From Schleiferiaceae bacterium (lineage in GTDB: Bacteria; Bacteroidota; Bacteroidia; Flavobacteriales; Schleiferiaceae), in contig JAURMB010000106.1 in the NCBI GenBank assembly GCA_030831045.1, positions 1 through 20,907 on the forward strand: 20,907 bases of DNA, written 5' to 3'. The notes below the pieces were generated by a model, which was not told the DNA's origin, ran no database searches, and was given only the letters and a program-made list of their open reading frames with translations. This document shows, piece by piece, positions 12,995-19,649 of this stretch (position 1 is the first letter of the stretch; every line of letters begins with the position of its first letter). The position numbers and the translations under genes were made by a program.

Positions 12995-13867
12995 ATGGGC
13001 CAGTGGATCAAGTCAGACTTTGTGTTTTTGGGCGCCGCAGTGCTGGTTTCGCTGCTGTTTGCTTCGGGATTGGGCGGTTCCGCCGTCATGGGCTTGCTGG
13101 GCTACGCCGGAATGCCGATGAACGAGGTCATGCTTCGCGAAGAACTCAACGCCTCCCGCGCCCTGTTGGCCCAGCAGGGATTGGGTTCGCTGGCGCTATT
13201 TTTACTCCCTGGGGTGGCCATGCTCCAGCGCTGGTCGGCCCAAAAGTCGGCTGAGGTAGCGTTGGAATCGCCAGCCCTTCCGCGCGCGGATTGGTCCGTG
13301 GCGCAGACCCTTATGGCCTGGGCGCTGATTCCGGCCCTGCTGCCCCTGCTCGAATGGGCGACGGGCCAATGGATGCTCCTGCTCGAGTCGCAAAATTGGG
13401 CCGCTGGGGCGCGGGCGCAAGCTGAAGTGCAGGCCCAGCTCGTGGAACGGGTGCTGTTCTTGCCCCACTGGTTGGACGGAGTGCTCGCGGTCCTCGTGTT
13501 TGTGGGCCTAGCGGCGGTCGGCGAGGAGCTCTTTTTTCGCGGAGCACTTCAGCGCATGCTGCGCCCACGGTGGGGCAGAGGCTCGGTTCTGGCGTCGGGG
13601 CTGCTTTTTGCCGGATTTCATTTTGACCTGCTTCATCTTCCCTTTCTACTTACGGCCGGACTCCTTCTGGCCTGGCTGTATGAGCGCAGCGGACGCCTGT
13701 GGGTGCCCCTCGGCGCTCACGTGATCCACAATGCGGTGACCTACATTCAGGCGCAGCGTGCCGGCCCCGGCTCCTATGCCGAATTCAGTGCTGAACCCCT
13801 TTCGTGGGCGGCTGCGGCCGGAACCCTAGCGGCGGCGGCCTTGTGCGTGGCGCTGCGCCGCCGGTAA
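12995..13867 (+). CDS. CPBP family intramembrane metalloprotease
   Basis: A 290-residue polytopic membrane protein of the Abi/CPBP (Rce1-like) family, with about eight helices. All three zinc-glutamate protease motifs are present: EE177-178 followed by Arg182 (GEELFFRGALQ), His209 in AGFHFDLLH, and His242 with Asn246 (AHVIHNAV). Such enzymes cleave substrates within or near the membrane; the target here is unknown, and it may act in envelope protein maturation. It precedes dusB, a pairing I recall as common in Bacteroidota. The start is fixed by the TAGTTTTG box 4 nt upstream. Confidence 0.9.
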   Translation: MGQWIKSDFVFLGAAVLVSLLFASGLGGSAVMGLLGYAGMPMNEVMLREELNASRALLAQQGLGSLALFLLPGVAMLQRWSAQKSAEVALESPALPRADWSVAQTLMAWALIPALLPLLEWATGQWMLLLESQNWAAGARAQAEVQAQLVERVLFLPHWLDGVLAVLVFVGLAAVGEELFFRGALQRMLRPRWGRGSVLASGLLFAGFHFDLLHLPFLLTAGLLLAWLYERSGRLWVPLGAHVIHNAVTYIQAQRAGPGSYAEFSAEPLSWAAAAGTLAAAALCVALRRR

Positions 13868-13868
13868 G

Positions 13869-13876
13869 TACCTTTG
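13869..13876 (+). promoter_or_regulatory. TACCTTTG -7 box 4 nt before a GTG
   Basis: Exact TAnnTTTG, spacer CCCT, then GTG at 13881. It begins 2 nt after the stop of the CPBP gene, so dusB may have its own leaderless transcript despite adjacency. Confidence 0.62.
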
Positions 13877-13880
13877 CCCT

Positions 13881-14888
13881 GTGGTCCGCATTGCTGATAT
13901 CGAACTCCCAGATTTTCCGCTGCTGCTTGCGCCGATGGAAGACGTGAGCGATCCGCCCTTTCGCGCGCTGTGCAAAGAGAACGGGGCCGACCTGATGTAC
14001 ACCGAATTCATTTCGAGCGAAGGCCTAATTCGCGACGCCGCCAAGTCGCGCGCCAAGCTCGACATTTTTGAGTACGAACGCCCAATTGGCATCCAAATTT
14101 TTGGATCGGAACTCGAAAGCATGATTGAGGCGGCCGAAATCTGTGCCGAGGCCAACCCCAACCTTATTGATATCAACTACGGATGTCCGGTGAAAAAGGT
14201 CGTGTGCAAGGGCGCGGGAGCGAGCATGCTGCAAGACATCCCCAAGATGGTCCGCCTTACCAAGGCCATTGTAGACGCCGTAGACAAGCCGGTAACCGTT
14301 AAAACGCGCCTTGGATGGGACGACAGCACCAAAAACGTGGTCGAAGTCGCCGAACGCCTGCAAGACATCGGCATCAAGGCTATCAGCATCCACGGCCGCA
14401 CGCGCAGCCAGATGTACAAGGGCGAGGCTGACTGGACGCTGATCGGAGCGATCAAGAACAATCCCCGCATGCACATTCCGGTGTTTGGCAACGGTGACGT
14501 GGACAGCCCCGAAAAGGCGATCGCGATGCGCGACCGATACGGCGTCGATGGCGTGATGATCGGGCGGGCAACCATCGGTTACCCTTGGATTTTCAACGAA
14601 ATCAAGCACTTCATGGCCACCGGAGTACACCTAGCTCCGCCGACCTTGAGCGAGCGGGCCAACGCGGCCCAGCGGCATTTGGAGCTGTCGGTCGAGTGGA
14701 AGGGCGAGAAGCTGGCCATCGCCGAAATGCGCCGGCACTACGGCAACTACTTTCGCAACTTCCCGAACTTCAAGGAGCTGCGCCAGACCCTGGTGACCTC
14801 TGATTCGCTGGAGACGCTGCGCGCGACCTTCGACGAAATTCGCGGCGACTACGCGCTGCGCAACAGCTTCGTGTCTGAGCTGGCTTGA
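13881..14888 (+). CDS. dusB: tRNA dihydrouridine synthase DusB
   Basis: A 335-residue FMN-dependent TIM-barrel enzyme that reduces uridine in the D-loop of tRNA. Motifs seen are LAPMEDVSDPPFR at the N-terminus, NYGCPVKKV with the catalytic Cys102, KTRLGWDDS, HGRTRSQMYKG near residue 175, GNGDVDSPEKA, and GVMIGRATIGYPWIF. The C-terminal helical domain that binds tRNA is complete and ends SFVSELA. It starts with GTG (chosen from the box 4 nt upstream and the family N-terminus). Its last 40 bp overlap the end of the convergent permease gene, with no terminator visible between them. Confidence 0.95.
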   Translation: MVRIADIELPDFPLLLAPMEDVSDPPFRALCKENGADLMYTEFISSEGLIRDAAKSRAKLDIFEYERPIGIQIFGSELESMIEAAEICAEANPNLIDINYGCPVKKVVCKGAGASMLQDIPKMVRLTKAIVDAVDKPVTVKTRLGWDDSTKNVVEVAERLQDIGIKAISIHGRTRSQMYKGEADWTLIGAIKNNPRMHIPVFGNGDVDSPEKAIAMRDRYGVDGVMIGRATIGYPWIFNEIKHFMATGVHLAPPTLSERANAAQRHLELSVEWKGEKLAIAEMRRHYGNYFRNFPNFKELRQTLVTSDSLETLRATFDEIRGDYALRNSFVSELA

Positions 14889-16036
14889 CGCGCGGCCAGC
14901 CACGAGAGCAGCGCCCCGAGCGCTACCACCAACCCCAGTACCGCAACCGACTGACCCAGCGACCAGCGCACGGGGTAGGCGTCGACGACGTAGCCTTCGC
15001 CGAGCTTCAGCAGCCCCCATTGGGCTTGCGCGCCCACTACGGTCCCGCCCAGCAGGAGTCCCCCCGCGGCTCCGAGGAGGCTGAGCCAGATTCCGCTCCA
15101 GGTGAACGCCCGGCGAATGCGGTCGGCCGGCATGCCCAGGGCCGCCAGCATGGCCCGCTGCCCCTGCTTTTCGAGAATGATCAAGCTGGAGGCCGCGTAG
15201 AGCCCAAGCGACGCGAGGAGCACGATGAAGCCCAAAATCGCGGCGGTGGCCAGTCCTTCGCTGCGCAGCACCTGAAACATGGCTTTTTCGCGCTCCTCGG
15301 GGCGTTCGGCGAGCCAGCCTGGGGCGGACTGCTCGAGCTCGCGGCGCAGGTCAAGGCCGGTGTCGTCGGGGCGCGGCCACACCAGCACATAGGACCAGGC
15401 GCCCGAATCCGCGAGCGGCCGCAGCGCGCGCAGGTCGTCGGCGGGCATCAGCCCAAAGGCATAATCGATTTGGGGGTGCACGGCAAAGGTTCCGCGCACG
15501 CTCGACCGCTGGCGCTGCACGTCGTCGAGGCCCTGCTGGGGCCAAAGCAGCTCCACGGGATCGGGCCCGAGGTCAAACGAAACGAGGAGCTGCTCGGCCA
15601 CCCCGGTCCCGACGTACAGGCCGTCGAGCTCCTGGACCGTGTCGCCGTCGCCGCGCACCATTTGGTCGGCCCACGGACTCCAAGCCGCAAACGCCGAGTC
15701 CACCCCCCAGAGTTCGACCAAAAGCTCGCGCTCGTCGGTGCGCACCAAGGCTTTTTGGCTCACCGCGGTAGCAACTCCGGCCACCTGGGGATGCGCGCGA
15801 AGCGCCTCCAAATTAAGGGTCGCATGCTGCCCGAGGCGGGGCGACAGGGTGTAGGGCGCGTGCATGCCGCGGTAGGCCTCGCGGACCATGCCCTCCAGCC
15901 CGTTGAACCCGGCGAGCACCACGAGCATCGCGGCGGTACCCACGGCAACGCCCAGGGCCGCCAGCCAGGCCACCCACTGCGTGAGCTTGCGTCCGCGAAG
16001 CAGGCGCCAGCCCAACTGCGGTCCGCTTGCGCGCAC
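14849..16036 (-). CDS. ABC transporter permease of the LolC/FtsX (MacB_PCD) type
   Basis: A 395-residue inner-membrane protein with the FtsX/LolE permease topology: one helix at about 20-42, a large periplasmic domain (about 45-260), then three helices at about 264-288, 313-338 and 362-380. The last cytoplasmic segment, ARQASSDTKLLRSA, matches the family end, which supports the annotated stop even though it overlaps dusB by 40 bp. Such permeases pair with an ATPase for lipoprotein release or peptide/lipid export; no ATPase gene is in the window. It begins with GTG, which overlaps the rbfA stop by 1 bp (TAGTG). An rbfA-permease pair is a recurrent arrangement in Bacteroidota. Confidence 0.88.
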   Translation of the reverse strand: MRASGPQLGWRLLRGRKLTQWVAWLAALGVAVGTAAMLVVLAGFNGLEGMVREAYRGMHAPYTLSPRLGQHATLNLEALRAHPQVAGVATAVSQKALVRTDERELLVELWGVDSAFAAWSPWADQMVRGDGDTVQELDGLYVGTGVAEQLLVSFDLGPDPVELLWPQQGLDDVQRQRSSVRGTFAVHPQIDYAFGLMPADDLRALRPLADSGAWSYVLVWPRPDDTGLDLRRELEQSAPGWLAERPEEREKAMFQVLRSEGLATAAILGFIVLLASLGLYAASSLIILEKQGQRAMLAALGMPADRIRRAFTWSGIWLSLLGAAGGLLLGGTVVGAQAQWGLLKLGEGYVVDAYPVRWSLGQSVAVLGLVVALGALLSWLAARQASSDTKLLRSA

Positions 16037-16395
16037 TACTTAAACGGATTTTCGCCGCCCTCGCGCAGGAGGCGTTCAATGTTGGCCTCGTACTCCATCG
16101 AATCGTCGGCGAAGTACTGCAGGTTGGGAATCACGCGCAGCTGGTGGCGCACCCGCCCGGCCAGCTCATTTTTGATGCGCGGAGCGTGCTCCTGAATGAA
16201 CTCCATCGCCTTTTCGGTGCGGTCGATGGGGAAGAAGCTGAGGTATACTCGAGCCAGCCCCAGGTCCGGAGTCACCCGAATCTTGCTCACGGTAATCAGG
16301 GTTCCGGGGAATTCCGCCGCCGCCAAGGCCCGAAATACCTCGGCCATGTCGTGCTGAAGCAGCGAATTGATGCGTTTTTGGCGAATGGATTCCAT
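16036..16395 (-). CDS. rbfA: 30S ribosome-binding factor RbfA
   Basis: A 119-residue KH-fold protein needed for late maturation of the 30S subunit and 16S rRNA 5'-end processing. It shows the family pattern RQKRINSLLQHDMAEVFR, ITVSKIRVTPDLGLARVYLS, and RVRHQLRVIPNLQYFADDSM. The ATG at 16395 was chosen from the typical length and from the TACTTTTG box that ends 5 nt upstream; the open frame continues further but runs antisense into the next gene. It is co-transcribed with the permease downstream (1-bp overlap) and divergent from the epimerase gene across 30 bp. Confidence 0.96.
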   Translation of the reverse strand: MESIRQKRINSLLQHDMAEVFRALAAAEFPGTLITVSKIRVTPDLGLARVYLSFFPIDRTEKAMEFIQEHAPRIKNELAGRVRHQLRVIPNLQYFADDSMEYEANIERLLREGGENPFK

Positions 16396-16400
16396 ACCCG

Positions 16401-16408
16401 CAAAAGTA
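16401..16408 (-). promoter_or_regulatory. rbfA TACTTTTG -7 box 5 nt before the ATG
   Basis: Exact TAnnTTTG on the minus strand, spacer CGGGT, then the ATG at 16395. It lies within a 30-bp gap shared with a divergent promoter. Confidence 0.7.
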
Positions 16409-16412
16409 CCGC

Positions 16413-16420
16413 TAATTTTA
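16413..16420 (+). promoter_or_regulatory. Epimerase TAATTTTA -7-like box 5 nt before the ATG
   Basis: One mismatch from TAnnTTTG, spacer GGGCA, then the ATG at 16426. It is only 4 bp from the opposing rbfA box, so the two promoters can hardly be occupied at once. Confidence 0.52.
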
Positions 16421-16425
16421 GGGCA

Positions 16426-16842
16426 ATGATTCCCTCTCCCCACTGGCTCGGAATCGAGCACCTCGGCATTGCCGTGCGCGACTTGGACGCGGCCGAACTT
16501 CGCTACACGGAGCTGCTCGGAGTCGGGCCCTACCAGCGCGAAGAAGTGGCCTCTGAAGGGGTAATGACCTCGTTTTTTGCGGTCGGAGGCAACAAAATTG
16601 AACTCCTCGCGGCCACCCGGCCGGATTCGCCCATTGCTACCTTTCTGGAAAAGCGCGGCGAAGGGCTGCACCACGTGGCCTATGCCGTGGCCGACCTTCA
16701 AGCGGAACTGGATCGCCTCGACGCGGCCGGGATTGCGCTCATTCACCGCCACCCTAAACCGGGTGCCGACGGCAAAATCATCGCGTTTCTGCACCCCAAA
16801 TCGACGGGCGGAACCCTGATCGAGCTCTGCCAGGACGCCTAA
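16426..16842 (+). CDS. mce: Methylmalonyl-CoA epimerase
   Basis: A 138-residue vicinal-oxygen-chelate enzyme that interconverts (S)- and (R)-methylmalonyl-CoA in propionyl-CoA metabolism. Two glyoxalase half-modules are visible. Metal ligands fit His12 (IEHLGIAV), a Glu at position 59 (NKIELL), His82 in GLHHVAYAV and Glu133 in LIELCQ. The length matches the family. The ATG at 16426 gives the standard N-terminus and follows a TAATTTTA box by 5 nt; the frame is open upstream but would run through rbfA antisense. Its stop is 2 bp from the stop of the convergent HAD gene. Confidence 0.93.
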   Translation: MIPSPHWLGIEHLGIAVRDLDAAELRYTELLGVGPYQREEVASEGVMTSFFAVGGNKIELLAATRPDSPIATFLEKRGEGLHHVAYAVADLQAELDRLDAAGIALIHRHPKPGADGKIIAFLHPKSTGGTLIELCQDA

Positions 16843-16844
16843 AC

Positions 16845-17447
16845 TTAACTAAAGTGCAGGGTCCGCCATCCGTAGGCGGCAGCTGAAGCAATGTTGGCGG
16901 CGTGGTCGTCCACAAAAAGCACTTCGGCCGGCGACGAAATGCCCAGTTCGCGGTCCACGGCGGCATAGATCGCGGGATCGGGCTTGCGCAAACCCAGGTC
17001 AAACGAGTAAAACACGCGTTCAAAGCAGCGCGCAAACGCCGCGTATCCGTGCGGCCCCATGCGGCGGCGCACCTCGTCGATGTGAATGGGGTTGGTGTTG
17101 CTCAGTAGGGCGAGGCGGTAGCCTTGCGCGCGGAGCCGGTGCAGCTTGGCCAGCGTGCGCGAAGGCACTTCGAGCAGCAGCGCGTTCCACGCCGCGTCCA
17201 GGCTCGAACGGCTGGCGGCCCACTTCAGCTCGCGGCGGAGGGCGTCGCGAAACCCGTCGGCCGAGAGCGCCCCCGTTTCTACTTCGTGAAAAAAGTCCGC
17301 GTCGAGGTTGAGCCTTGCCGGCGCACCCAGGGCTTGAAACGCTTCCACGCTTCGCGAAGGGTCGATTTCGATTAACACGTTTCCGAAATCAAATACGATC
17401 CACGCTCCAGGGTGCGTGGTGAGCTCTGAGGTTTTGAGGCGGCGCAT
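16845..17447 (-). CDS. HAD superfamily hydrolase, YihX-like
   Basis: A 200-residue haloacid-dehalogenase-fold phosphatase. All four motifs are visible: the nucleophile Asp20 in IVFDFGNVLIEID, Ser116 in LLSNTNPIH, Lys155 in LRKPDPAIY, and Asp180-Asp181 in LFVDDHAAN. The cap is a small helical insert at about 35-105. The FGNVL form of motif I resembles YihX sugar-1-phosphatases; the true substrate is unknown. The start at 17447 was chosen because MRRLKTSEL lies just ahead of motif I and a GACCTTTG box (one mismatch from TAnnTTTG, 17453-17460) ends 5 nt upstream. The AraC gene ends only 16 nt upstream, so read-through co-transcription is also possible. Confidence 0.88.
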   Translation of the reverse strand: MRRLKTSELTTHPGAWIVFDFGNVLIEIDPSRSVEAFQALGAPARLNLDADFFHEVETGALSADGFRDALRRELKWAASRSSLDAAWNALLLEVPSRTLAKLHRLRAQGYRLALLSNTNPIHIDEVRRRMGPHGYAAFARCFERVFYSFDLGLRKPDPAIYAAVDRELGISSPAEVLFVDDHAANIASAAAYGWRTLHFS

Positions 17448-17452
17448 AGCCC

Positions 17453-17460
17453 CAAAGGTC
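17453..17460 (-). promoter_or_regulatory. GACCTTTG -7-like box 5 nt before the HAD start
   Basis: One mismatch (first T to G) from TAnnTTTG, at the same 5-nt spacing as the exact boxes. It sits in the 16-nt gap after the AraC gene and may be weak or non-functional. Confidence 0.35.
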
Positions 17461-17463
17461 GCT

Positions 17464-18339
17464 CTAAACGGCGTCGGCTTTGGTGTACTTCTTGGGCGTG
17501 ACCCCAAACTTTCGCTTGAAGGCCGCAATGAAGTGGCTCGGATTGTGGTATCCAATTTCAAACGCGACTTCGTTCACGCTCAGGCGTCCTTGGTCGAGCA
17601 TGCGCCGGGCGTGGTTCAGCCGCGTGTCCATGACGTACCCGTACACGGTGTTGCCGTACACCTCTTTGAAGCCCGCCTTAAGTCGGTATTCGTTGAGGCC
17701 CACAAGGTCGGCCAGCTGCTTGATCGTGGGCGGACTCTGCCATTGGTCCAAAATCACGGCCTTCGCGTCGTGAATGCGCTTGAGGTTGTCTTCGTCCTTC
17801 AAAAACGGACACACGGCCGTGTCGGGCTCGCTGCTGTGAAAGTAGTGGCCCAAGAGCTCGAAGACGTACCCCAACTGCGCCACGCGCAACGCGTTGTTGC
17901 TGAGTTTTTTAGCCCAAAGGGCGTCCAGAATGACGCGCTGCCCGGCGTCAACCGACCGCTGGTCGTAAATCGGACGCTGCAGGTCGGTCCGGCCCAAAAA
18001 CGGAATTTCTTCGCTCGCCTCACCGTCGGGCATGAACAGGCGGTGAAGGCGGTCAAAGCGCAGCTTCACCGCGATCAGTCGCTTGCCGTGCGGCAGGCTA
18101 ATCCCCGCGCGCAGCTCGTCCTTGGGGTTGTAGATGAAAAAGCTCTGGCCTGCCGGAAGCGGACGCATGTACATCGGCCCGAACTGAAACGACGTTTCGC
18201 CGTCAAGGCTAAAGAATAAGTGCACGTGCTCCCGCTCCAAAACCAACGTGCTGGGGGTCTCGCTGGCCCGACCTTCGAGGCGGAGCCACTCAATGCCCTC
18301 GTATAGGCTTTGGTATCGGATTGGGCTATTTGGGCTCAT
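17464..18339 (-). CDS. AraC family transcriptional regulator
   Basis: A 291-residue regulator. The N-terminal part (about 1-180) is a sensing domain I do not recognise by ligand; its CPFLKDEDN segment just before the DNA-binding part resembles PchR-type regulators. The C-terminal two-helix AraC domain spans about 205-285, with QLADLVGLNEYRLKAGFKEVYG as the first helix-turn-helix and VAFEIGYHNPSHFIAAFKRKFG, followed by VTPKKY, as the diagnostic second. The ATG at 18339 is preferred over an upstream TTG because a TACTTTTG box ends 12 nt before it. It is likely transcribed with the HAD gene and may control it or the divergent microprotein; targets cannot be told from the sequence. Confidence 0.92.
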   Translation of the reverse strand: MSPNSPIRYQSLYEGIEWLRLEGRASETPSTLVLEREHVHLFFSLDGETSFQFGPMYMRPLPAGQSFFIYNPKDELRAGISLPHGKRLIAVKLRFDRLHRLFMPDGEASEEIPFLGRTDLQRPIYDQRSVDAGQRVILDALWAKKLSNNALRVAQLGYVFELLGHYFHSSEPDTAVCPFLKDEDNLKRIHDAKAVILDQWQSPPTIKQLADLVGLNEYRLKAGFKEVYGNTVYGYVMDTRLNHARRMLDQGRLSVNEVAFEIGYHNPSHFIAAFKRKFGVTPKKYTKADAV

Positions 18340-18351
18340 ACTAATTGAGCA

Positions 18352-18359
18352 CAAAAGTA
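18352..18359 (-). promoter_or_regulatory. AraC gene TACTTTTG -7 box
   Basis: Exact TAnnTTTG on the minus strand, ending 12 nt before the ATG at 18339, so the leader would be only about 5-7 nt. It lies in a 120-bp AT-rich divergent intergenic region. Confidence 0.65.
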
Positions 18360-18448
18360 CGATTTTGCCAGATTTTGTTCGGTTTTTGAAGGCAATTTTT
18401 GGGTTATCTAATTTTTGTTTTAGGGTATAAATCAGTTTGGAGTGCGGC

Positions 18449-18456
18449 TATTTTTG
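18449..18456 (+). promoter_or_regulatory. TATTTTTG -7 box 4 nt before a GTG
   Basis: Exact TAnnTTTG, spacer CTGC, then GTG at 18461. It identifies GTG as the start of the microprotein gene in preference to the upstream in-frame ATG at 18437, which lies ahead of the box. Confidence 0.62.
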
Positions 18457-18460
18457 CTGC

Positions 18461-18625
18461 GTGAAATGGCTACGTGAATACCGTATGATCCTCAAGCGCG
18501 ACGGCTGGGCGGGCTTGATTCGCCAGGCCGGATGGCCGGTGGCGATCGGACTTTTTTCGTTCTTCTTGCTCAAGGGCCTGGCCTGGTTGGCGTTGGCGTA
18601 CGGCGGGCTGGAATTGGTGCGTTAG
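18461..18625 (+). CDS. 54-residue membrane microprotein
   Basis: A short protein with a basic amphipathic N-terminus (KWLREYRMILKRDGWAGLIRQ) and one hydrophobic segment (about 26-50). Many Bacteroidota carry similar tiny proteins with a KRDGW-like stretch before a single membrane span; function is unknown. GTG at 18461 is the start most consistent with the TATTTTTG box 4 nt upstream. An alternative is the internal ATG at 18485. Its stop codon is interleaved with that of the convergent gene (TTAG), so both genes end within 4 bp. It faces the AraC gene divergently. Confidence 0.68.
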   Translation: MKWLREYRMILKRDGWAGLIRQAGWPVAIGLFSFFLLKGLAWLALAYGGLELVR

Positions 18626-19413
18626 TTCGCGCCGTAGTTTAGGCTGCGCTTCGTGATAGCGACCTTTTTCCCCAGCCTATTTTGTTTGTTTGCGAGGTAG
18701 TCCTCACGGACCGTCCAGTTTCCTTGGCTATCGAATTGGGTGTATCGGTATTCGTGCTTGACTAGGCGTTCTGCCGTGTAGTAGTGCTTCCACAAGAGGC
18801 CATTGTCCAGATAGACATAAAAGTTCATGATTGATTTTTGAGGACGGCCCAATTGATCGGGTTCCGATAACTCCATTCGCGTTTTTTGTCCCTGATCGTT
18901 GTATTCGAATTTCTTTCCGAGTATCAGCGACGTTCCTTCAATGACTTGTTCCTCCGCAACGGTACACGACCCGTTAAACTTTATTAGTGTTTGATTTTTG
19001 TAGCTGCCGTCGATACCAACCTGGTACAGTTCCACCAGGCTTTTCTTCGCTTTGGTGCTGACCGAAACGCTGCTTACGCCCTCGTTACTGTAGTTTACCC
19101 ATCCAGAAACGGCGCCGTTAGCGGTAAAAAGCACATGGGTATTCTGCATTAATCCATTGCTCAAAGTGCGCTTGATTAATGCCACTTGCCCATTCGAATT
19201 AAAAGTGAATTCTTTCCGCACCGGACGCTGCTTTTTACCCTTGATGATTTGGGTTTCTTCTTCAACAATCGACCGGCAGTTCCCTTGAAACGGGAGCGGT
19301 TCCTGCGGTAGCGGGCAGGTTTGCCCGAGCAATGGGAAAGCGAACACCACACTCAACCACAGTACGAGGGTTACGCGTTGGAACTCATTGGAATTATTCG
19401 TGTGCTTATCCAT
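18622..19413 (-). CDS. Secreted hypothetical protein with WD/YD-like text repeats
   Basis: A 263-residue protein with a charged n-region, then a signal sequence (hydrophobic about 14-29, cleavage near LLGQ). The mature part alternates short beta strands such as KEFTFNSNGQVALIKR, KKFEYNDQGQKTRMEL and YRYTQFDSQGNWTVRED, resembling the F/Y-x-DxQGN strands of YD/RHS-like or MORN-type repeats in Bacteroidota exported proteins. No enzyme motif is seen. The ATG at 19413 follows a TATTTTTG box by 4 nt. Its base composition is visibly more AT-rich than the neighbours. No T9SS sorting domain ends it, so a periplasmic location is likely. Confidence 0.75.
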   Translation of the reverse strand: MDKHTNNSNEFQRVTLVLWLSVVFAFPLLGQTCPLPQEPLPFQGNCRSIVEEETQIIKGKKQRPVRKEFTFNSNGQVALIKRTLSNGLMQNTHVLFTANGAVSGWVNYSNEGVSSVSVSTKAKKSLVELYQVGIDGSYKNQTLIKFNGSCTVAEEQVIEGTSLILGKKFEYNDQGQKTRMELSEPDQLGRPQKSIMNFYVYLDNGLLWKHYYTAERLVKHEYRYTQFDSQGNWTVREDYLANKQNRLGKKVAITKRSLNYGAN

Positions 19414-19417
19414 AGGG

Positions 19418-19425
19418 CAAAAATA
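19418..19425 (-). promoter_or_regulatory. TATTTTTG -7 box 4 nt before the ATG
   Basis: Exact TAnnTTTG on the minus strand, spacer CCCT, then the ATG at 19413. It is divergent from the tRNA promoter 16 bp away. Confidence 0.66.
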
Positions 19426-19441
19426 GAGCGTTCCTGAGTCC

Positions 19442-19449
19442 TAAGTTTG
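19442..19449 (+). promoter_or_regulatory. tRNA promoter -7 box TAAGTTTG
   Basis: Exact TAnnTTTG ending 7 nt before the first base of the tRNA. Because a tRNA precursor must start at or before its 5' end, this calibrates the start-site distance: at most 7 nt after the box. Confidence 0.72.
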
Positions 19450-19456
19450 CACTCCC

Positions 19457-19529
<73 letters not shown>

Positions 19530-19533
19530 CTAA

Positions 19534-19569
19534 ACCCGTCACCCGAAAGGGTGGCGGGTATTTATTTAG
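19534..19569 (+). terminator. Terminator after the tRNA
   Basis: An 11-bp stem (ACCCGTCACCC at 19534-19544 pairing with 19549-19559, one G-T pair), loop GAAA, followed by a T-rich tail. It lies 4 bp after the tRNA. Confidence 0.88.
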
Positions 19570-19601
19570 TCCAACGGGCGCGTTCCTTGGCAAATAGAAT
19601 T

Positions 19602-19629
19602 AAAAAAAGGCACCCGTTGGGGTGCCTTT
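19602..19629 (-). terminator. Terminator after the lipoprotein gene
   Basis: A perfect 10-bp stem (AAAGGCACCC at 19606-19615 with 19620-19629), a 4-nt loop, then a run of T on the minus strand. It lies about 20 bp after the stop at 19650. Confidence 0.9.
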
Positions 19630-19649
19630 CGATGCAAGGTTGAGCAGTG

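Noticed and set aside
14885..16195. A 436-codon plus-strand open frame
   Set aside because: It lies antisense to the permease and rbfA, is rich in Arg/Pro/Gly/His as expected from GC-rich shadow frames, and has no domain motif, whereas the minus-strand proteins match families.
17416..18219. A 267-codon plus-strand frame opposite the AraC gene
   Set aside because: The AraC protein has an unmistakable DNA-binding domain in the same region; this frame has no recognised features.
18352..18354. TTG as start for the AraC regulator
   Set aside because: It overlaps the -7 box; the ATG at 18339 is the better start.
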